A stretch of 64,000 nt of DNA from Whitmania pigra (Eukaryota; Annelida; Clitellata; Hirudinida; Haemopidae): contig JAJTWR010000437.1 of NCBI GenBank assembly GCA_021613335.1, positions 617,001 to 681,000 on the forward strand, in the 5' to 3' direction. Position numbers and translations under genes: made by a program. Positions 27,325 through 39,224 of this stretch are shown here, one piece after another (within the stretch, counting starts at the first letter, position 1; each line of letters starts with the position of its first letter). Below the pieces are notes generated by a model. The model made no database searches, was not told the origin of the DNA, and saw nothing but the letters and a program-made list of their open reading frames with translations.

Positions 27325-30300
27325 ATGGAGGGCTTTGATTCCAACCCGTTCGACGAAACCAATCCATTTGCGGTACCTTTCATTCAGACATTTTTTTAAT
27401 AAACTTTCCGTGTAGAATGTGTATCTTCAAGAAAGTGCCTGGTTGCAAATGTTAATACATATATTATTTTGTAAAATAATTTTTAAATAATAATTTAATA
27501 AGTACCATTGATGAGCAGTAGCTTTCTAACTCTTAGTTCTCTTAAACAAGGAGAATAAAATACAAAAATTGGTTGTTGTATGATGAATTAGCCATGGTTC
27601 TTTTTGATAGGATTCCTCAGTAAATCAAGCCAGAAAAGGAACTAATGAAAAAGAAGAACAGCTTGACAATTACAATCCATTTGCAAAGGATCAATTTGCT
27701 CAGCAGGTAAAGCATATAGCATGTACTCAACTTTTCAACTTATTTTAGTTAAATAAAATCATAACAAGGACAAGGATTAAATAATTAAATATTTTAAAAC
27801 AACACATTTCATAACAAGGATTACTAATGTATTACTCTATTACAATTTAATTTTTTATTGTATTATGGTATTGTATTACTATTTTTCTGAAGTTATTATC
27901 TCCACCCTGCCTGTCACATTTTTCCCTAGAAGGTCGTAACCACTGCCACCACCAATACCCAAACTCCACTCAAACTAAGGAATTAGACAATATTTTTATT
28001 CAATCAATGAAGATAAAAGCCTAATAATCAACGATTGTTTTCTATTTCTTTAAACTTTAAAATTTCTTTTTCTCCAGCTCTAGCCTTCTCCTTTTTACAA
28101 ATATCTGACTTAATTAAGATCATCAAATAAATCATAAACAAGGTTGTCCAATGAAAAATTCACAACTAAAATGTAAATCTGGTGGCTCCACCCTATTTAC
28201 CAGGTGGTCCTCATTTCTGCAATTAATCTAAATTATAAATTGATGTTTTCTTAACCAGAGCTGCCATCGAGCCTAACGGAATGTATGCAATCACCATATA
28301 TAATCCACTATCATTGCAATTAGGAGTTACGTTCGGTTGTCTTCACGACTCGACCGTGACACCGCCGTTTAATGACAAGCTGTTAAAGCTTAAGTACAAA
28401 TTGCAAAGTAAAACTTTTCGACAGCAACCTGCCGTCATCCGGCCGTCGGAAACTCGATCTTCGACCTTCACGCCGCCGACGTCTGCCAACAGTGCGTCGG
28501 CCGGAGTCGCGCGTCTCGCGATCCAGCAGGAGGAATTGGAGAGGAGGGCAGCAGAACTCGACAGGAGGGAAAGAGACCTCAATGCCAGGGTTTCTGTCGT
28601 TGGTTGGTGTTTTTTGTGATGTGAATTTTGTCAATGTGGTCTTAATGTGTTCTTGTGGATATGATTTTTGTGAATTTGTTGGTTGGGTATTAGACTTTAC
28701 TAAGGTAATTAAAGTAATTCTTTCTGCATTGCAAATATTTGGTTTTCTTGTTACTGATGCATTTGTTATATTCTGCCCATTCAATGTTTTGTGTGTTTTA
28801 GCCAAACAAGAATGAATTATGTGATGTTTTATGTGTTTTTATTCTACTCATTCTTCCTGAAAATTTTCATTAGGCCTTCTGCATTTTTTAAAAGAATGAT
28901 TTGTCCACTCTTTAAACTAAATGTGCATATAATATCAATGACTAAATAACCTCGAATAATTTATAATTTCAAGAAAACCCAAACAACTTTCCTCCCTTGC
29001 CGTCTTTCTGTCCCTGCAAACCATGTTTTGTTCAGGACGTGAACGTGGACATCCCGCAGCCGTTTCAACTGGTTGTTAGAATCCACTTCTACCTTTGGAT
29101 CGGTCGGCATTCTTTTGTTACGTTTCTTTTGCCATTCTTAAACTTAACAATTTATGAAAAATATCTTAACTGATAGGTAATTTAAATGTTCAATTTAAAA
29201 TGAATTTTTTCTGTAAATATTGTAAATTTAGATTATTTTGTATCAGCATTCTTACTTTTTGAAGATACACTCAACCACAAAATAATCATCTATTAGCAAT
29301 ATAAATAAAAGCTCTTATCATTAATAACAACAACATGCATAATTAATTAAAAAGAATTAAATAATTTCATAACATACATTTAAACATGCCACAGCATATT
29401 ACATCCTCATGTTGTTGAACTTGGCTGGCAGTCTTGCTTACATGATAGCCAGTTACGACTCAACTTCTGGAACAACCTTTGGCCTCTCGATCTTCTACTT
29501 CATCATTTTCCCGCCTCTGTCCTACGTGGTTTGGTTCAGAGCAGTCTACAAGGCCTTCAAGTTAGCAGCTTTGATATTTACTACATGCATTTTTTGAATG
29601 CCAATGAATAAGCAAATTGGTGATTTCTCTTTTAAGCTAATTATAATCCTTGTTAAGTATACGTTTTTTTAAAAGTAATTTTGTTTTTACTTTAACAAAG
29701 AAAAGTTGTTCATTGCCACTGTTCTTGCTGTTGTTCAAAAATTGTTCAGTGTAGCTATTGTTGATGTTGTTTTTTAATGTATTTCATGTTGTTGTTGTTG
29801 TTCAGGAATGATAGCAGCCTCAACTACTTCTTGTACTTCCTCATTTTCTTCATCCACAACTGCATCAACATCTTCTGGTGCATCGGCGTTCCAGGATCAG
29901 GAGCCGTGTTAGAATTCACATGCATTATTATTGCTGTTGTTGCAACATTTAAAATTTAGTAGGGCTGCGGATTTAATTGATTACTCTGTATTTTTTCAAT
30001 TTATTTTAAGTCTAATAGTCCTCTTTTTGGTTACTTGCTTTTACCCCACATTATCATTGTTAGAACCTGGACCACAATGGCGAGTACCACAAATAACGTG
30101 GTATCTCAGAGGAACGCTGAGCAAGCATGTTGTTTATAAGCAAAGATGCTGACAAAGTTCACTGAAGCAAACAATTTGCTTTCTGTGTTTTAAATATGTC
30201 GTTAATATATCACCTTCGGTACATCCTCTCAAATATCAAGAAATTGCTGACAGTGACCGGCAGAAGAGTTCTGAAGCGATCAATAGCCAATTTCTTGTTG

Positions 30301-32064
30301 TGTCAAACAACAAACTTTCTGCAGACTTGAAAATCGCTTTTGTTCACTGGATTACCAGCTCAGGACATCTGACTTTAATTGTGGAAGATGAGGGACTGGA
30401 GACAGTGCAAGTAAAACTTAAAAACCAGACCTAGAACATGCCAAGAAATAGCATAAGAAAGTTGTGGAAAGTATTCACAGCCTACTTGTCTTCTATAAAG
30501 TGACTGATTATATTATATAACAGTGTTATCACTGGTTACAATTAAATTAATTTTTAGTATTTTCCTCAAAGTCTTTAAACGAATAAGCGAAATTACAACG
30601 TGTTTGTGTGACAGTGAAAATGTAGCAATTCAAGACTATTTTGACATTTGACTTTTTATATTATAATTTAACTAGATGTAACTTATTCAGAGATGTTTGG
30701 CAGGTATGTTGCATGAGTTATGATTGAATTCTTAAGCTATAGTTTAAATATTTGAATTTCAACATTGAAACTCATATTGTAATTACATTATGTTAATATT
30801 ATTGTAATGTCATATTTTTCTATAGGAAACAATACAATGTCAAAATACTTGCTTAAAAACATAAATTTATAGAAATTTACCATTCATTGAATGCTCTAAA
30901 ATGGTGGGTAAAAAGAATGTAATTACGCGATGCTTTAATTACGATATTTTTAAAAATAACTGGATGCCAGAAATTTTTAATATGTTCATTTTCTGGTATA
31001 CTTGAGAAATATTTAAAAACATATCGTGTATATTAGCTAATTTTTAATTTATATGAACTCTTAATGCAACTTTTTTTTCTGAATGTAGTGTCAGTTATGC
31101 TGGAATTCACCTGACACGATTGTTTTAGCTAAGGTTGGATGATTGTGTGTAGCATATACTGACTAATGCAGAGCTGTGACACAACAAGATTGTCCAAAAG
31201 TAGTTAGAATGTATCAATAAAAATAATCAATCAAGAAAATTTTAATCGTTCGACAGCCCTAAAATTTATATTTCTATGCCACAAAATAGTTCCATATTTT
31301 CTATTTACATTTCATTTATAATAATAATAGTTTATTTGTATGGCGCCTCTGACGCTACGCTTAAGGCGCCTTGGTTCTTGAAGGGAAAATTTATCCCAGC
31401 TTTGCGATTCACATCCAATTATGTTAAATAAATTTGTTAAATTATAAATGGATTAATTTAATGGAGTTGCAATGTTTCTGATTGCAGGGGTTTCATAAGT
31501 GGCTTGAGCACGCTCAAGGTCAACGCGGGTGTGGGTGCCTTCATGATCGTCGTTGGGGTCCTATTTGGGGCCATCGGAGGCTTGGGCATGTTTCTCATCA
31601 TCAGGGTTAACAATTTATTAGTTGATCAATTATTAGCTGACCATTTATTAACTGATCATTTGTTACCATTAAACACATGACAATATCTTATTGAAGATCT
31701 ATTACTTGAATAATTACTTTTATTTGGTGTATTTATTTTAAAATGCCCCACCACATTATATTCAATTCCTATTGTCTTGCTCACTTAACTTGATCCAAAC
31801 TACTCAAATAAATTAATTATTTTTAAATAACACAATTACAAGATAATTAAAGTGTTTCATATCAGGCATTGCAGGCATATTGCGCATTATGGACATATTT
31901 AACTTCAACTTAAACCTTAGGTTCTGCGCTTCTACCGCAACATGGATGCCAGCTTCAAAAAGGCCCAGGAAGAATTAGCAGGTGGAGTTCTTTCCAACCG
32001 AGGCGTTCAGCAGGCTGTGTTTGACACGGCAGCTTCAAGCATGCACGAACCCAGTCGTTTTTAG
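27325..32064 (+). CDS. SCAMP: secretory carrier-associated membrane protein, complete
   Basis: Four-pass membrane protein of recycling and secretory vesicles. Coding exons: 27325-27372, 27611-27706, 28425-28602, 28974-29102, 29395-29560, 29806-29907, 31488-31605, 31921-32064; 981 nt, 326 aa plus stop, normal for the family. Order: three N-terminal NPF motifs ([19 protein letters not shown]) that bind EH-domain proteins; a coiled-coil rich in [18 protein letters not shown]; the family signature [13 protein letters not shown]; four hydrophobic spans; the E-peptide equivalent [11 protein letters not shown] between spans 2 and 3; a cytosolic tail with [15 protein letters not shown]. Junctions are in phase. 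The donor at 28602 (GTTG|GTTGGT) is the least certain, since a microexon could lie in the intron 28603-28973. The GT|GTTAGA donor at 29907 is weak but is the only one in phase. Subtype within SCAMP1-5 is not assigned. Confidence 0.95.
29960..31261 (+). mobile_element. hAT element with transposase relic in SCAMP intron 6
   Basis: The ends match as an inverted repeat: TAGGGCTGCGGATTTAA on the left, and TAGGGCTGTCGAACGATTAA as the reverse complement of the right end. Flanking octamers AAATTTAG (29952-29959) and AAATTTAT (31262-31269) agree at 7 of 8, a typical hAT duplication. Inside, the plus frame near 30215-30435 gives [20 protein letters not shown], which resembles the ZBED/hAT segment where family members read SVVE-x-x-GF. 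Stops and frame breaks show that it is dead. Confidence 0.85.
31325..31382. repeat. short dispersed repeat (GGCGCCTCTGACGCTACGC core)
   Basis: AATAATAAT-led unit with TTTGTATGGCGCC followed by TCTGACGCTACGCTTAA and a second GGCGCC. Related cores occur at 16112-16160, 41150-41215 and, in opposite orientation, 49083-49137. It behaves like a small SINE- or MITE-type repeat associated with microsatellite. Confidence 0.6.
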
Positions 32065-32282
32065 GAACTGATTGAAATCTGCAGGTTTCCAAATGTTAAA
32101 AGGTTCCACAAAGACTCCCAAACTGACTCGATCTCTTTCATTTGATCACCACGAAATGTTGTTGATATTTTCGTTCAGAGCCTTATTTCGAGGAAGCAAT
32201 GAATGTTGTGCTTGTAACAATTCACCGTCTCAGATTGATAATCTTACTTGCCTTAATGAAACCTGGATTGATTGATTGAGCA

Positions 32283-32288
32283 ATTAAA
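32283..32288 (+). terminator. candidate poly(A) signal for SCAMP
   Basis: ATTAAA about 220 nt after the SCAMP stop codon. It is a variant hexamer with no transcript support. Confidence 0.3.
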
Positions 32289-34070
32289 ACTGAAGATCTT
32301 TTTTTCCCCTCAATCTGCAGCATTTGTGCTTACATGCTCCCTCTTCATCCCTGATTTGATCGTCATTTAAATGCTTGAATTTTCACTTTTGATACACTGA
32401 TGATTTTTAATGTGAACCATGTTTTCTTGATTGTTTCTCACGAGTGAATTGCAGACACAATACACGTAGCATTCAAATAAGAATGTCTGAATGCCTTTCA
32501 ATAACACATCCACAGTGAAATGTGGTTGATCATTTCTTACCACATTCGAAACATCACTAAATCAATTGGACTAACTTATACAAAGCTTCACAAAGTCCTG
32601 GAAATTTTTCATTTGAAGGCAAATATTAAAAGGGGAAGGTTTGGTTTGTCCATGCAACTTTCTCTTCTGATTAACGTTGAGATCAAAATTGTTTTATTTC
32701 GGATGAAATTTGAAAAATAGTTTCAAACGATCCGCTGGCGGTTTCGAAAAAAAGATTATAGTCGTTTTGAATTTATTCACTTAGCTCAAATTGGCTACTG
32801 GTCAATTTATATTGAATGTCAGAGTTAGAATATATAAGTTTACATTCACAGCATTAACATCGAAACTATCTGCTGTTTCAATTTTAGAACTATGTGCCTC
32901 ATTAGGTGATAATAATAATACCGCATCAGTAGCATTGCAAATTTTATGGAGATCAGTGAGATCACTAACTATTTCTGTTGTTTTAACACCAGATGCACTC
33001 ATATTGATAATAGAATTAGTACTAAATGATGTGGAAAACATGTTTGTTAACTTTTTATATTTCTAGGCATCGTTCTATAAAAGTTATGTCTTTCATATTC
33101 GTTCTTTCCTAACTCCTTTTCGTTTATTCATTTTTCTGTGGGGTAGAGTATGTATGCCGGAGATTAAAATATAATTATTTTAAAATTTGTTTAACACAAA
33201 AATTATTATATTATTATTAAATGTAGGCTAAATGTTGTTACACTGCCGAACTAATAACTATAAATAATAAGCCATTATCGGCACCACTGAAACCACCATA
33301 TTTGTTTAGCCGAACGTTTTAAATTAAATAATTAAAAATATTTAATTAACCTTTACTTTTATATTTTTGTAAAAAGTATGTTAAAAATGTTTATATTGCA
33401 TAACATTTAAGTATTACAAAATATTTAAGCATAAAGAAAACAAATATGTCTGAAATGGAAACAGAATAAATTGGAACGAATAATTAGTAAAAGTATTGTC
33501 GCTGTGGGTTAAAACCTCGTAAAGTATTAAATAGGATTTTTTTTCAGAAAATGTTATTCTATTTAAAATACATTTTATTAAAAATAATATAATTTTGCAT
33601 TAAAATTAATAAGTTATAACCATTTATTTATTTATTTGATTATAGTACTTTGCATAACTGAAAGTTATAACCATTTATTTATTTTTATTTATTTATTTAT
33701 TTGATTATAGTCCGTTGCATAACTGAGATGATTTGGACTTTATTATAACCATTGACGTCGGAAGCTTATATATTTAGACTGGAACCAGTGGGCGGATTTA
33801 AAGGAGGGGAGGAGAAATAATTTAAAGAAATTTTTAAATTAAAATACTTTATAAAATTTAATTTAAAATTATTTGTTAAATATTATAATAAATTTACTTA
33901 ATTTTTCATGTTTTCCAAATGGCGGGAAGGTGGCCATTCCCCTACCCTTAAATCCTCCACTGGATGTTAACATAAAGCCTGCTATGAACCTAATGTCCTT
34001 AGTCACAAGAAAGATAATTTTAAAATTTTCAGAAAAATAACCTTTCTTAATTTAAATAAAAACAAATCAA
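32289..34070. other. intergenic, no gene recognised
   Basis: AT-rich sequence. The 91- and 79-codon overlapping frames at 32791-33066 match nothing I recognise. A direct duplication of about 62 bp containing ATAACCATTTATTTATTT sits at about 33602-33722. Upstream exons of the zinc-finger gene at 34.07 kb could lie here but were not identified. Confidence 0.4.
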
Positions 34071-34664
34071 ATGAATTTCTTTGGTTATAGGTGGGTCATG
34101 AATTTGTTTAGTTTGAAACACTTTAGATCTTGTAACTCTTCGTTGTGGGCACGAAACGAAGAAATTTACGAGGAAAGGGGCTCCAAGAGTAGACATGATA
34201 AAGAAATGAGTTTCGACAAAAACGAATTTATTCAGCACTTTTATTGCGACCGTTGTTTCTTTGGAACCGATTCCTTCGATACAATAAACGTTCACTTTTT
34301 GGAAGCTCACAGTTGTCAGGTGGAGCACATGTGCAGAACTTGCAGTCTTTGCTTTGTTGGTTTCACGGATTATCGCATCCACAAAGAAACACATTGCTTC
34401 TTCAAAGAGGAAACAAAAAACCTGGTTTTTACGAGTACTATTGTCAACAAAGATTACAACAGAATTCGAGATCTGATTGGTCCTAATGGATATGTAATCA
34501 AGAGGTTATTCAGAAAAGGTCGCATTCGATTGTTTTTTGGTGGAAGAACCATCAAGGAAATTAAGAGACTCGAAAGAAAGAATTATTTTCCTTGTCCACA
34601 TTGCGAGAAATTGTTCAGGAGCTTATTCAAAGTCACAAGCCATATCAACGAAATACATCAATGA
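34071..34664 (+). CDS. C2H2 zinc-finger protein with KH-like segment
   Basis: A 197-codon open frame ending in TGA. Three C2H2 fingers fit C-x2-C-x12-H-x3-4-H: YCDRC...HFLEAH near residue 58, CRTC...HKETH near 88 and CPHC...HINEIH near the C-terminus. Between fingers 2 and 3, RIRDLIGPNGYVIKRLF resembles the core of a KH RNA-binding domain (hydrophobic-I-G-x-x-G-x-x-I-K). I do not recognise the gene. TTATAG just before residue 8 could be a splice acceptor, in which case the first residues are intronic and more exons lie upstream; an internal Met at 34206 is another start. AATAAA follows at 34770. RNA binding is inferred. Confidence 0.7.
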   Translation: MNFFGYRWVMNLFSLKHFRSCNSSLWARNEEIYEERGSKSRHDKEMSFDKNEFIQHFYCDRCFFGTDSFDTINVHFLEAHSCQVEHMCRTCSLCFVGFTDYRIHKETHCFFKEETKNLVFTSTIVNKDYNRIRDLIGPNGYVIKRLFRKGRIRLFFGGRTIKEIKRLERKNYFPCPHCEKLFRSLFKVTSHINEIHQ

Positions 34665-34769
34665 GAACTTTTACAGTTTTTTGTTCACATTGTTTAAATC
34701 TTAATTATTGTGACCTTAACTAATCACATAAACTTGACCGATTTCACCTTTTATTTAATTCGTTCCGCC

Positions 34770-34775
34770 AATAAA
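34770..34775 (+). terminator. poly(A) signal after zinc-finger gene
   Basis: Canonical AATAAA about 105 nt after the stop codon at 34664. Confidence 0.55.
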
Positions 34776-34779
34776 CCTA

Positions 34780-36100
34780 TTTTACGATACGAACAAAAAG
34801 AATTATGAAAATCATTAGGAAATATTTCCTGTCAAACCCTTTGTCTTATCAATAATCAGCCAAGACGTTCACCGAACCTTAACTCCAATTTAACTTTTTG
34901 AGCAAGTTTTATTCGATCCTCCTTTTAGTGACATTAAATGTTTGAGCTGCGTTTTAATGTTATTAGGTTTTTTCCAGCTTAAAAGGATATTTGGATATTT
35001 GAAATTGGATATGACAGTCCGGTGGCGTAGCAACCGTTTTTGCCACAGGGGCATTTGTCACCCAAATTGGCACGGTGATAATCCGTTAACCTTCAAAATT
35101 CCTGAAAGTCCTCAAATATATTTATTTGGAACTACAATAAAAAGTCTAATTTTAGACCGTTGCTATTAGTCCTAGGTTTTTCATCCTATTATAAATTTCC
35201 TGAAATTCGCTAAGCACAGTGTCATAGTGCAACAAATGTACCAATTCTAAAAGATTCCGTCAACTTTTCTCGACTCCTGTCAGAAGAATAGATAATAAAT
35301 AGCTGGGGTACATACCAAAATGAGGCCTACAACATTGTATTATAATAACTGAACAAAGATAATAAATCGGTCACAAGATCAGCGGCTACAGTGGACGTAT
35401 CACACGTTTGTCATCCACCAAATAAAAATAAAATATAAAAAAATACACGTGGATGAGTTTAAAAAAGCTGTGCCAATCACAGTAAAGCGAGAGTCTGAAA
35501 CACGTTTGAGTGCTCGAGCAGAAGCTATCCATGAAGGACCATGGATGAACTCTAGTAGGGCTGCCAGACAAATTAGCGGAGGACTTAACTATGACGCCTA
35601 AACCAGAAGTGATGGCGTATTAAATTTTAACTTTATAGTTTTTTTTTTACATTTCTGCTCCTCCTGAATTTGTCTACATCGTGTTTCCAGTTTCCGCCTG
35701 GTGATTTCCTTTTTATACAAATAACAAATAAAGTAAAGTTTTATCCTACTGTCGAGCCTTCTGCGCTCTATAGATTTTAAAATAAAAATTTGGAACAAAT
35801 TCTCGGGAAAGCAGCTGAAATCCATTCGCTCATGCCAACTCCCTCGGTGAATGATCTCAGTCTGTAGCCATCTACAGTTTTTTAAAGTCTTTCCAAAGCT
35901 GCCGCTTTCCAATCCTGCTTTGATTGTTTTGCCTCTGCCGTTCCAAGCTTTCGAAATTCTCTCATAGTCAGTGTTGTTTCAGAGAACATCAAGAACGGAA
36001 TAAGTAAAAATCTGATGGAGCAAGGTATGGCAAGTATGGAGGGTGAGGAAGAACTTCCCAAACTGCAAGGTTTAACGTAACGGTTTATTCACAAGTAAAC
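34780..36100. other. intergenic, no gene recognised
   Basis: A 104-codon minus frame (35598-35912) rich in Lys/Arg and a plus-strand stretch at about 35440-35600 look protein-like in composition. They show no motif that I can name and may be mobile-element debris. Confidence 0.3.
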
Positions 36101-36239
36101 AACAACTACACACGGTCACTACATGAGAGAGTGAGCGATAGCTCAAGGCTATTTATAGAACATGTTCCATTGAGTTCATGGCGCGCTCCACTCTCATTGG
36201 TTCCTCACCACAACACAAACTAAGGACTTTATTTTTTTT

Positions 36240-36860
36240 GAGTTTGTTTGGCATGGGTTCTAATGCTATCGTGTTTCAAAATGACTCCTTTTCTGTTTAA
36301 TAGAGCAGGACATATTTTACGCCGTGATACATTCAAACCTTCAAGTTGTTGACAGCAAAGGTCTGCAGTCAGTTTTTCTTTGCTTCAAGAACTCAAAGTA
36401 AATCACACCTTTTTGATTCAAACACACAGCATTACCTTCTTTTGATGATGATCAAATTTAGGTGTTGGCACAAAAATTTCTTTTTTTTGAAAGCCATTGC
36501 TTTTTTGTTTATTATTGTTGAATGCAATTCATTTTTCATCTGCATATAATATCCGACCAAGGAAATGCGTTTTTCATTCCTTAAAAAGAGACTATTACAC
36601 GCATTGCTTTGTTGTCTGGAGAGAGTTCATGAGAAACTCACCTACCCTCTCTATACACATTTCCAATCTTTTTCAAATGCCCCAGAACAATAGATCAAGG
36701 TGCATCAAGTCTTGGGGACAATGTTTTGATTGTTTGTCAAAGATCTTCTTCGCTTTCAAAAGTTCATCATCCAAAAGGCTGGGTCTCCCCGATCGAGGCT
36801 CATCGGTAAGGTTGAAATTGTCATTTTTAAATTTAAAAACTATCTACGGCAGTTTCTAAC
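36240..36860 (-). pseudogene. mariner-type transposase relic
   Basis: Minus-strand translation in broken frames gives FNLTDEPRSGRPSLLDD, the mariner linker (DxPRSGRP), and further on a segment equivalent to GDEKWI-x-(Y/F)-x-N preceding basic residues. Several stops and frameshifts are present, so the copy is inactive. It may extend towards 36100. Confidence 0.75.
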
Positions 36861-36879
36861 ACTCACATCTTCTGGTTAG

Positions 36880-38452
36880 ACAGTGGTTATGTTTCTCAAT
36901 GAAGTTGTTGGATTGCTGCCTTTCTGGAATTCATGCAATATGTGATGACGCATGTGATTCACTTTGAAACTTTTGTCTACCACGGGACATAAATGTGTTC
37001 AAACTATCAAAAGCAGTAGATTTAACTAAATCTGAAGTTAAACTGAGTATCCGGCATCTGATTTGACCTTGAAAACATCTGTCTAGATGTTACTCTCACG
37101 TTTCAGTTTGGTTAAAGAAAAGCTGACAAAACTTTCCGGTACACCTAATATTTAATGAATTGATAAAAAAACGTTTGCTGATTATAACTTGGAATGGATT
37201 AATCTCAGTTGCCTGACAGTTGAAAAAAAACATGAGTGGCATAAAGAAAGGCTTGGTTAGACAAGTGAAGCAGATGCGTAATGATAAAAACATTCCTCAA
37301 CCAATGTTCCTGCACTGTATTATTCACCAGCAAGCTTTGTGTGCCAAATGTGTGGACTGAATCCTGTGATGAAGATGGCAAATTTAATAAGGTCACATGG
37401 ACTCAACCATACGCAATTCAGAGACATGTTGAAAAATACAGACACAGAATCGCAAGGTTTACCATGTTACAAAGCAGTAAGATAGCAAACTTGTGAGAAA
37501 GTTTTGAGCAGAATATTTAAATCAAGAACGGAAATAGTTGACTTCCTGGAAAGTAAAGGCAAGCCACAGCTGTCTGATAAAGAATGGGTATGAAAATTGG
37601 CTTCTCTGCAGATACAACTATTTAAATTTTCTGATCCCAAAAGGAGAGAAAAATATTGTTTCTGATCTATACATTCACCTAAGGACCTTCAGATCTAAAT
37701 TTGTCTTGTTTTTGGAACAAGTATAGGCCAACAACTTGATGCACTTTCAGCAGTGCGAGATCTTCAAGGCTGAAGCAACAGCTGGTTCCCCACGTAATTT
37801 GCATTCGAGATCATCAAAGACCTCTAGCTGTAGTATCAGGATTGGTTTTCTGACTTAGATTCAAAGGCAGGAGAAGTGAAACTGATTCAAAAACAGTTTC
37901 AAGGAAATGTGGCTAGTTGCCCAGATAAACTGCAGCTGGAGATTATTGATTTGCTAAAAAAAAATAACTTCTTAAGGACAAGTTAAAAAAATGACTAATG
38001 GATTTTTACCAGTTTTGCCCAAGGAATAATGTCAAATGTCCTAAGGTCAAAACATTTGCATCAAGGTACCTTTCAGTCTTTGGGACAACATATTTGTGTG
38101 AACAAACATTTTCAAGAATGAAATACATGAAGAACAATTTGAGAACAAACTTGTCCGATGATAATTTCAGGTCACTGTTGATGTTAGGGACATCAAATCA
38201 AAAGCCAGAAATGTCTGCTATTTTAGAATCTAGGAGACAATTTCACTATTCCCACTAATGCGGGTGTTTGTGTGTAGTGTATCAACGTAATATTAAATAA
38301 TAACTGAATAAAAAAATATTAAATAAATAACTAAAAACACCATCTATGCTTTGATTCTATTCTTGTTTGAATATGTAGTGTGTAGTCGGCCCTCAAACTG
38401 CTGTTTGGAAATTAATGCGACCCTCGGGCTGAAAAGTTTGGAGACCCCTGCC
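36880..38452 (+). pseudogene. hAT transposon relic (GTF2IRD2/FAM200-like transposase)
   Basis: Fragmented plus-strand frames match the domesticated-type hAT transposase: NIVSDLYIHLRTFRSKFVLF near 37660, and the C-terminal dimerisation block with LCEQTFSRMKYMKNNLRTNL then SDDNFRSLLML near 38090-38190. The right end AGTTTGGAGACCCCTG (about 38433-38448) is a typical hAT terminal repeat. The left terminus was not found. Multiple stops make it non-functional. Confidence 0.8.
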
Positions 38453-38814
38453 CTAGACTACTGTTTTTTAACCTTTGGAAAGGGATTTGAATTTCCTATT
38501 TTGTGACTGGCTCCTGCATCTTGTTTGATATTATTATTATTATTACTATTATCGATACTTGAATTCTTTACGTCAGTACGAGCTGGTCAACCACAAGCTC
38601 GAGCTCGCTAACCAAACGGACAGATACTTTTGAATAAATAATTCAAACGCATTTACCAATATCCTTGATCAGTTAATCAAATTAATCTATGCAAGCAAAA
38701 GAAACGATAGCATAATCAAAATTAAAAGAAAAATTAAATTTGTTAAATTCTAAAGATATAATTTAAAATAGAATTATTGTCCGAGGAAATTCTTTGGAAT
38801 CAAAAGTAGAAGAA

Positions 38815-39003
38815 TCAAAACGGAATCGTAGGATTAATTCCCCTCTCCAGCAACTTCTTTGAACCTTTCTCAATGAATTTTCCAGCTTTTTTCAAACCTT
38901 TCTTGATTTTCCTGCCAAGTTTTTTGAAGCCATCAACTTCAGTTGGTCCCTCGATGATGAGCATGAGGGAAACTATGACTGCAATTAGCACAATCAGCCT
39001 CAT
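38815..39003 (-). CDS. secreted cationic amphipathic peptide (antimicrobial-like)
   Basis: A 62-aa intact frame. Residues 1 to about 18 are a hydrophobic signal peptide (MRLIVLIAVIVSLMLII), followed by a short acidic spacer. The rest is Lys/Arg-rich with about 13 basic and 2 acidic residues, in a 3-4 residue periodicity of glycine/hydrophobic and lysine (for example KKLGRKIKKGLKKAG) that would form an amphipathic helix, and it ends in a Pro-containing tail. There are no cysteines. This design is shared by cecropin-like and other linear antimicrobial or membrane-active peptides. A polypyrimidine-AG (TTATATTCTTTTCAG) lies about 25 nt before the ATG, suggesting an intron in the 5' UTR. Function is inferred; no family member was matched by sequence. 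Confidence 0.75.
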   Translation of the reverse strand: MRLIVLIAVIVSLMLIIEGPTEVDGFKKLGRKIKKGLKKAGKFIEKGSKKLLERGINPTIPF

Positions 39004-39209
39004 TTTCTTCTGCTGTGTTGAGGAACTGAAAAGAATATAAGCGAATTATATTTGCCACTACTCTAGTACATTCCTTACTACTTTTGACTTTCCCGAGATG
39101 TTAAAGTATATACACTACCAAAATAAAAACAAGATAAAATTAACCCACAAGTCAATTATTCACTGCTCAAAAGCTGCTCAGGAGTTGCAAAAAGAATGAA
39201 TGTCAAGTT

Positions 39210-39224
39210 TCTTTTATAACCTAT
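39210..39224 (-). promoter_or_regulatory. candidate TATA box for the cationic peptide gene
   Basis: TTATAAAAG on the minus strand about 210 nt upstream of the ATG. This is compatible with a short 5' exon plus the proposed UTR intron. Confidence 0.35.

Noticed and set aside
32791..33066. 91-codon plus and 79-codon minus ORFs on the same DNA
   Set aside because: No recognisable motif, no splice or poly(A) context; treated as chance open frames.
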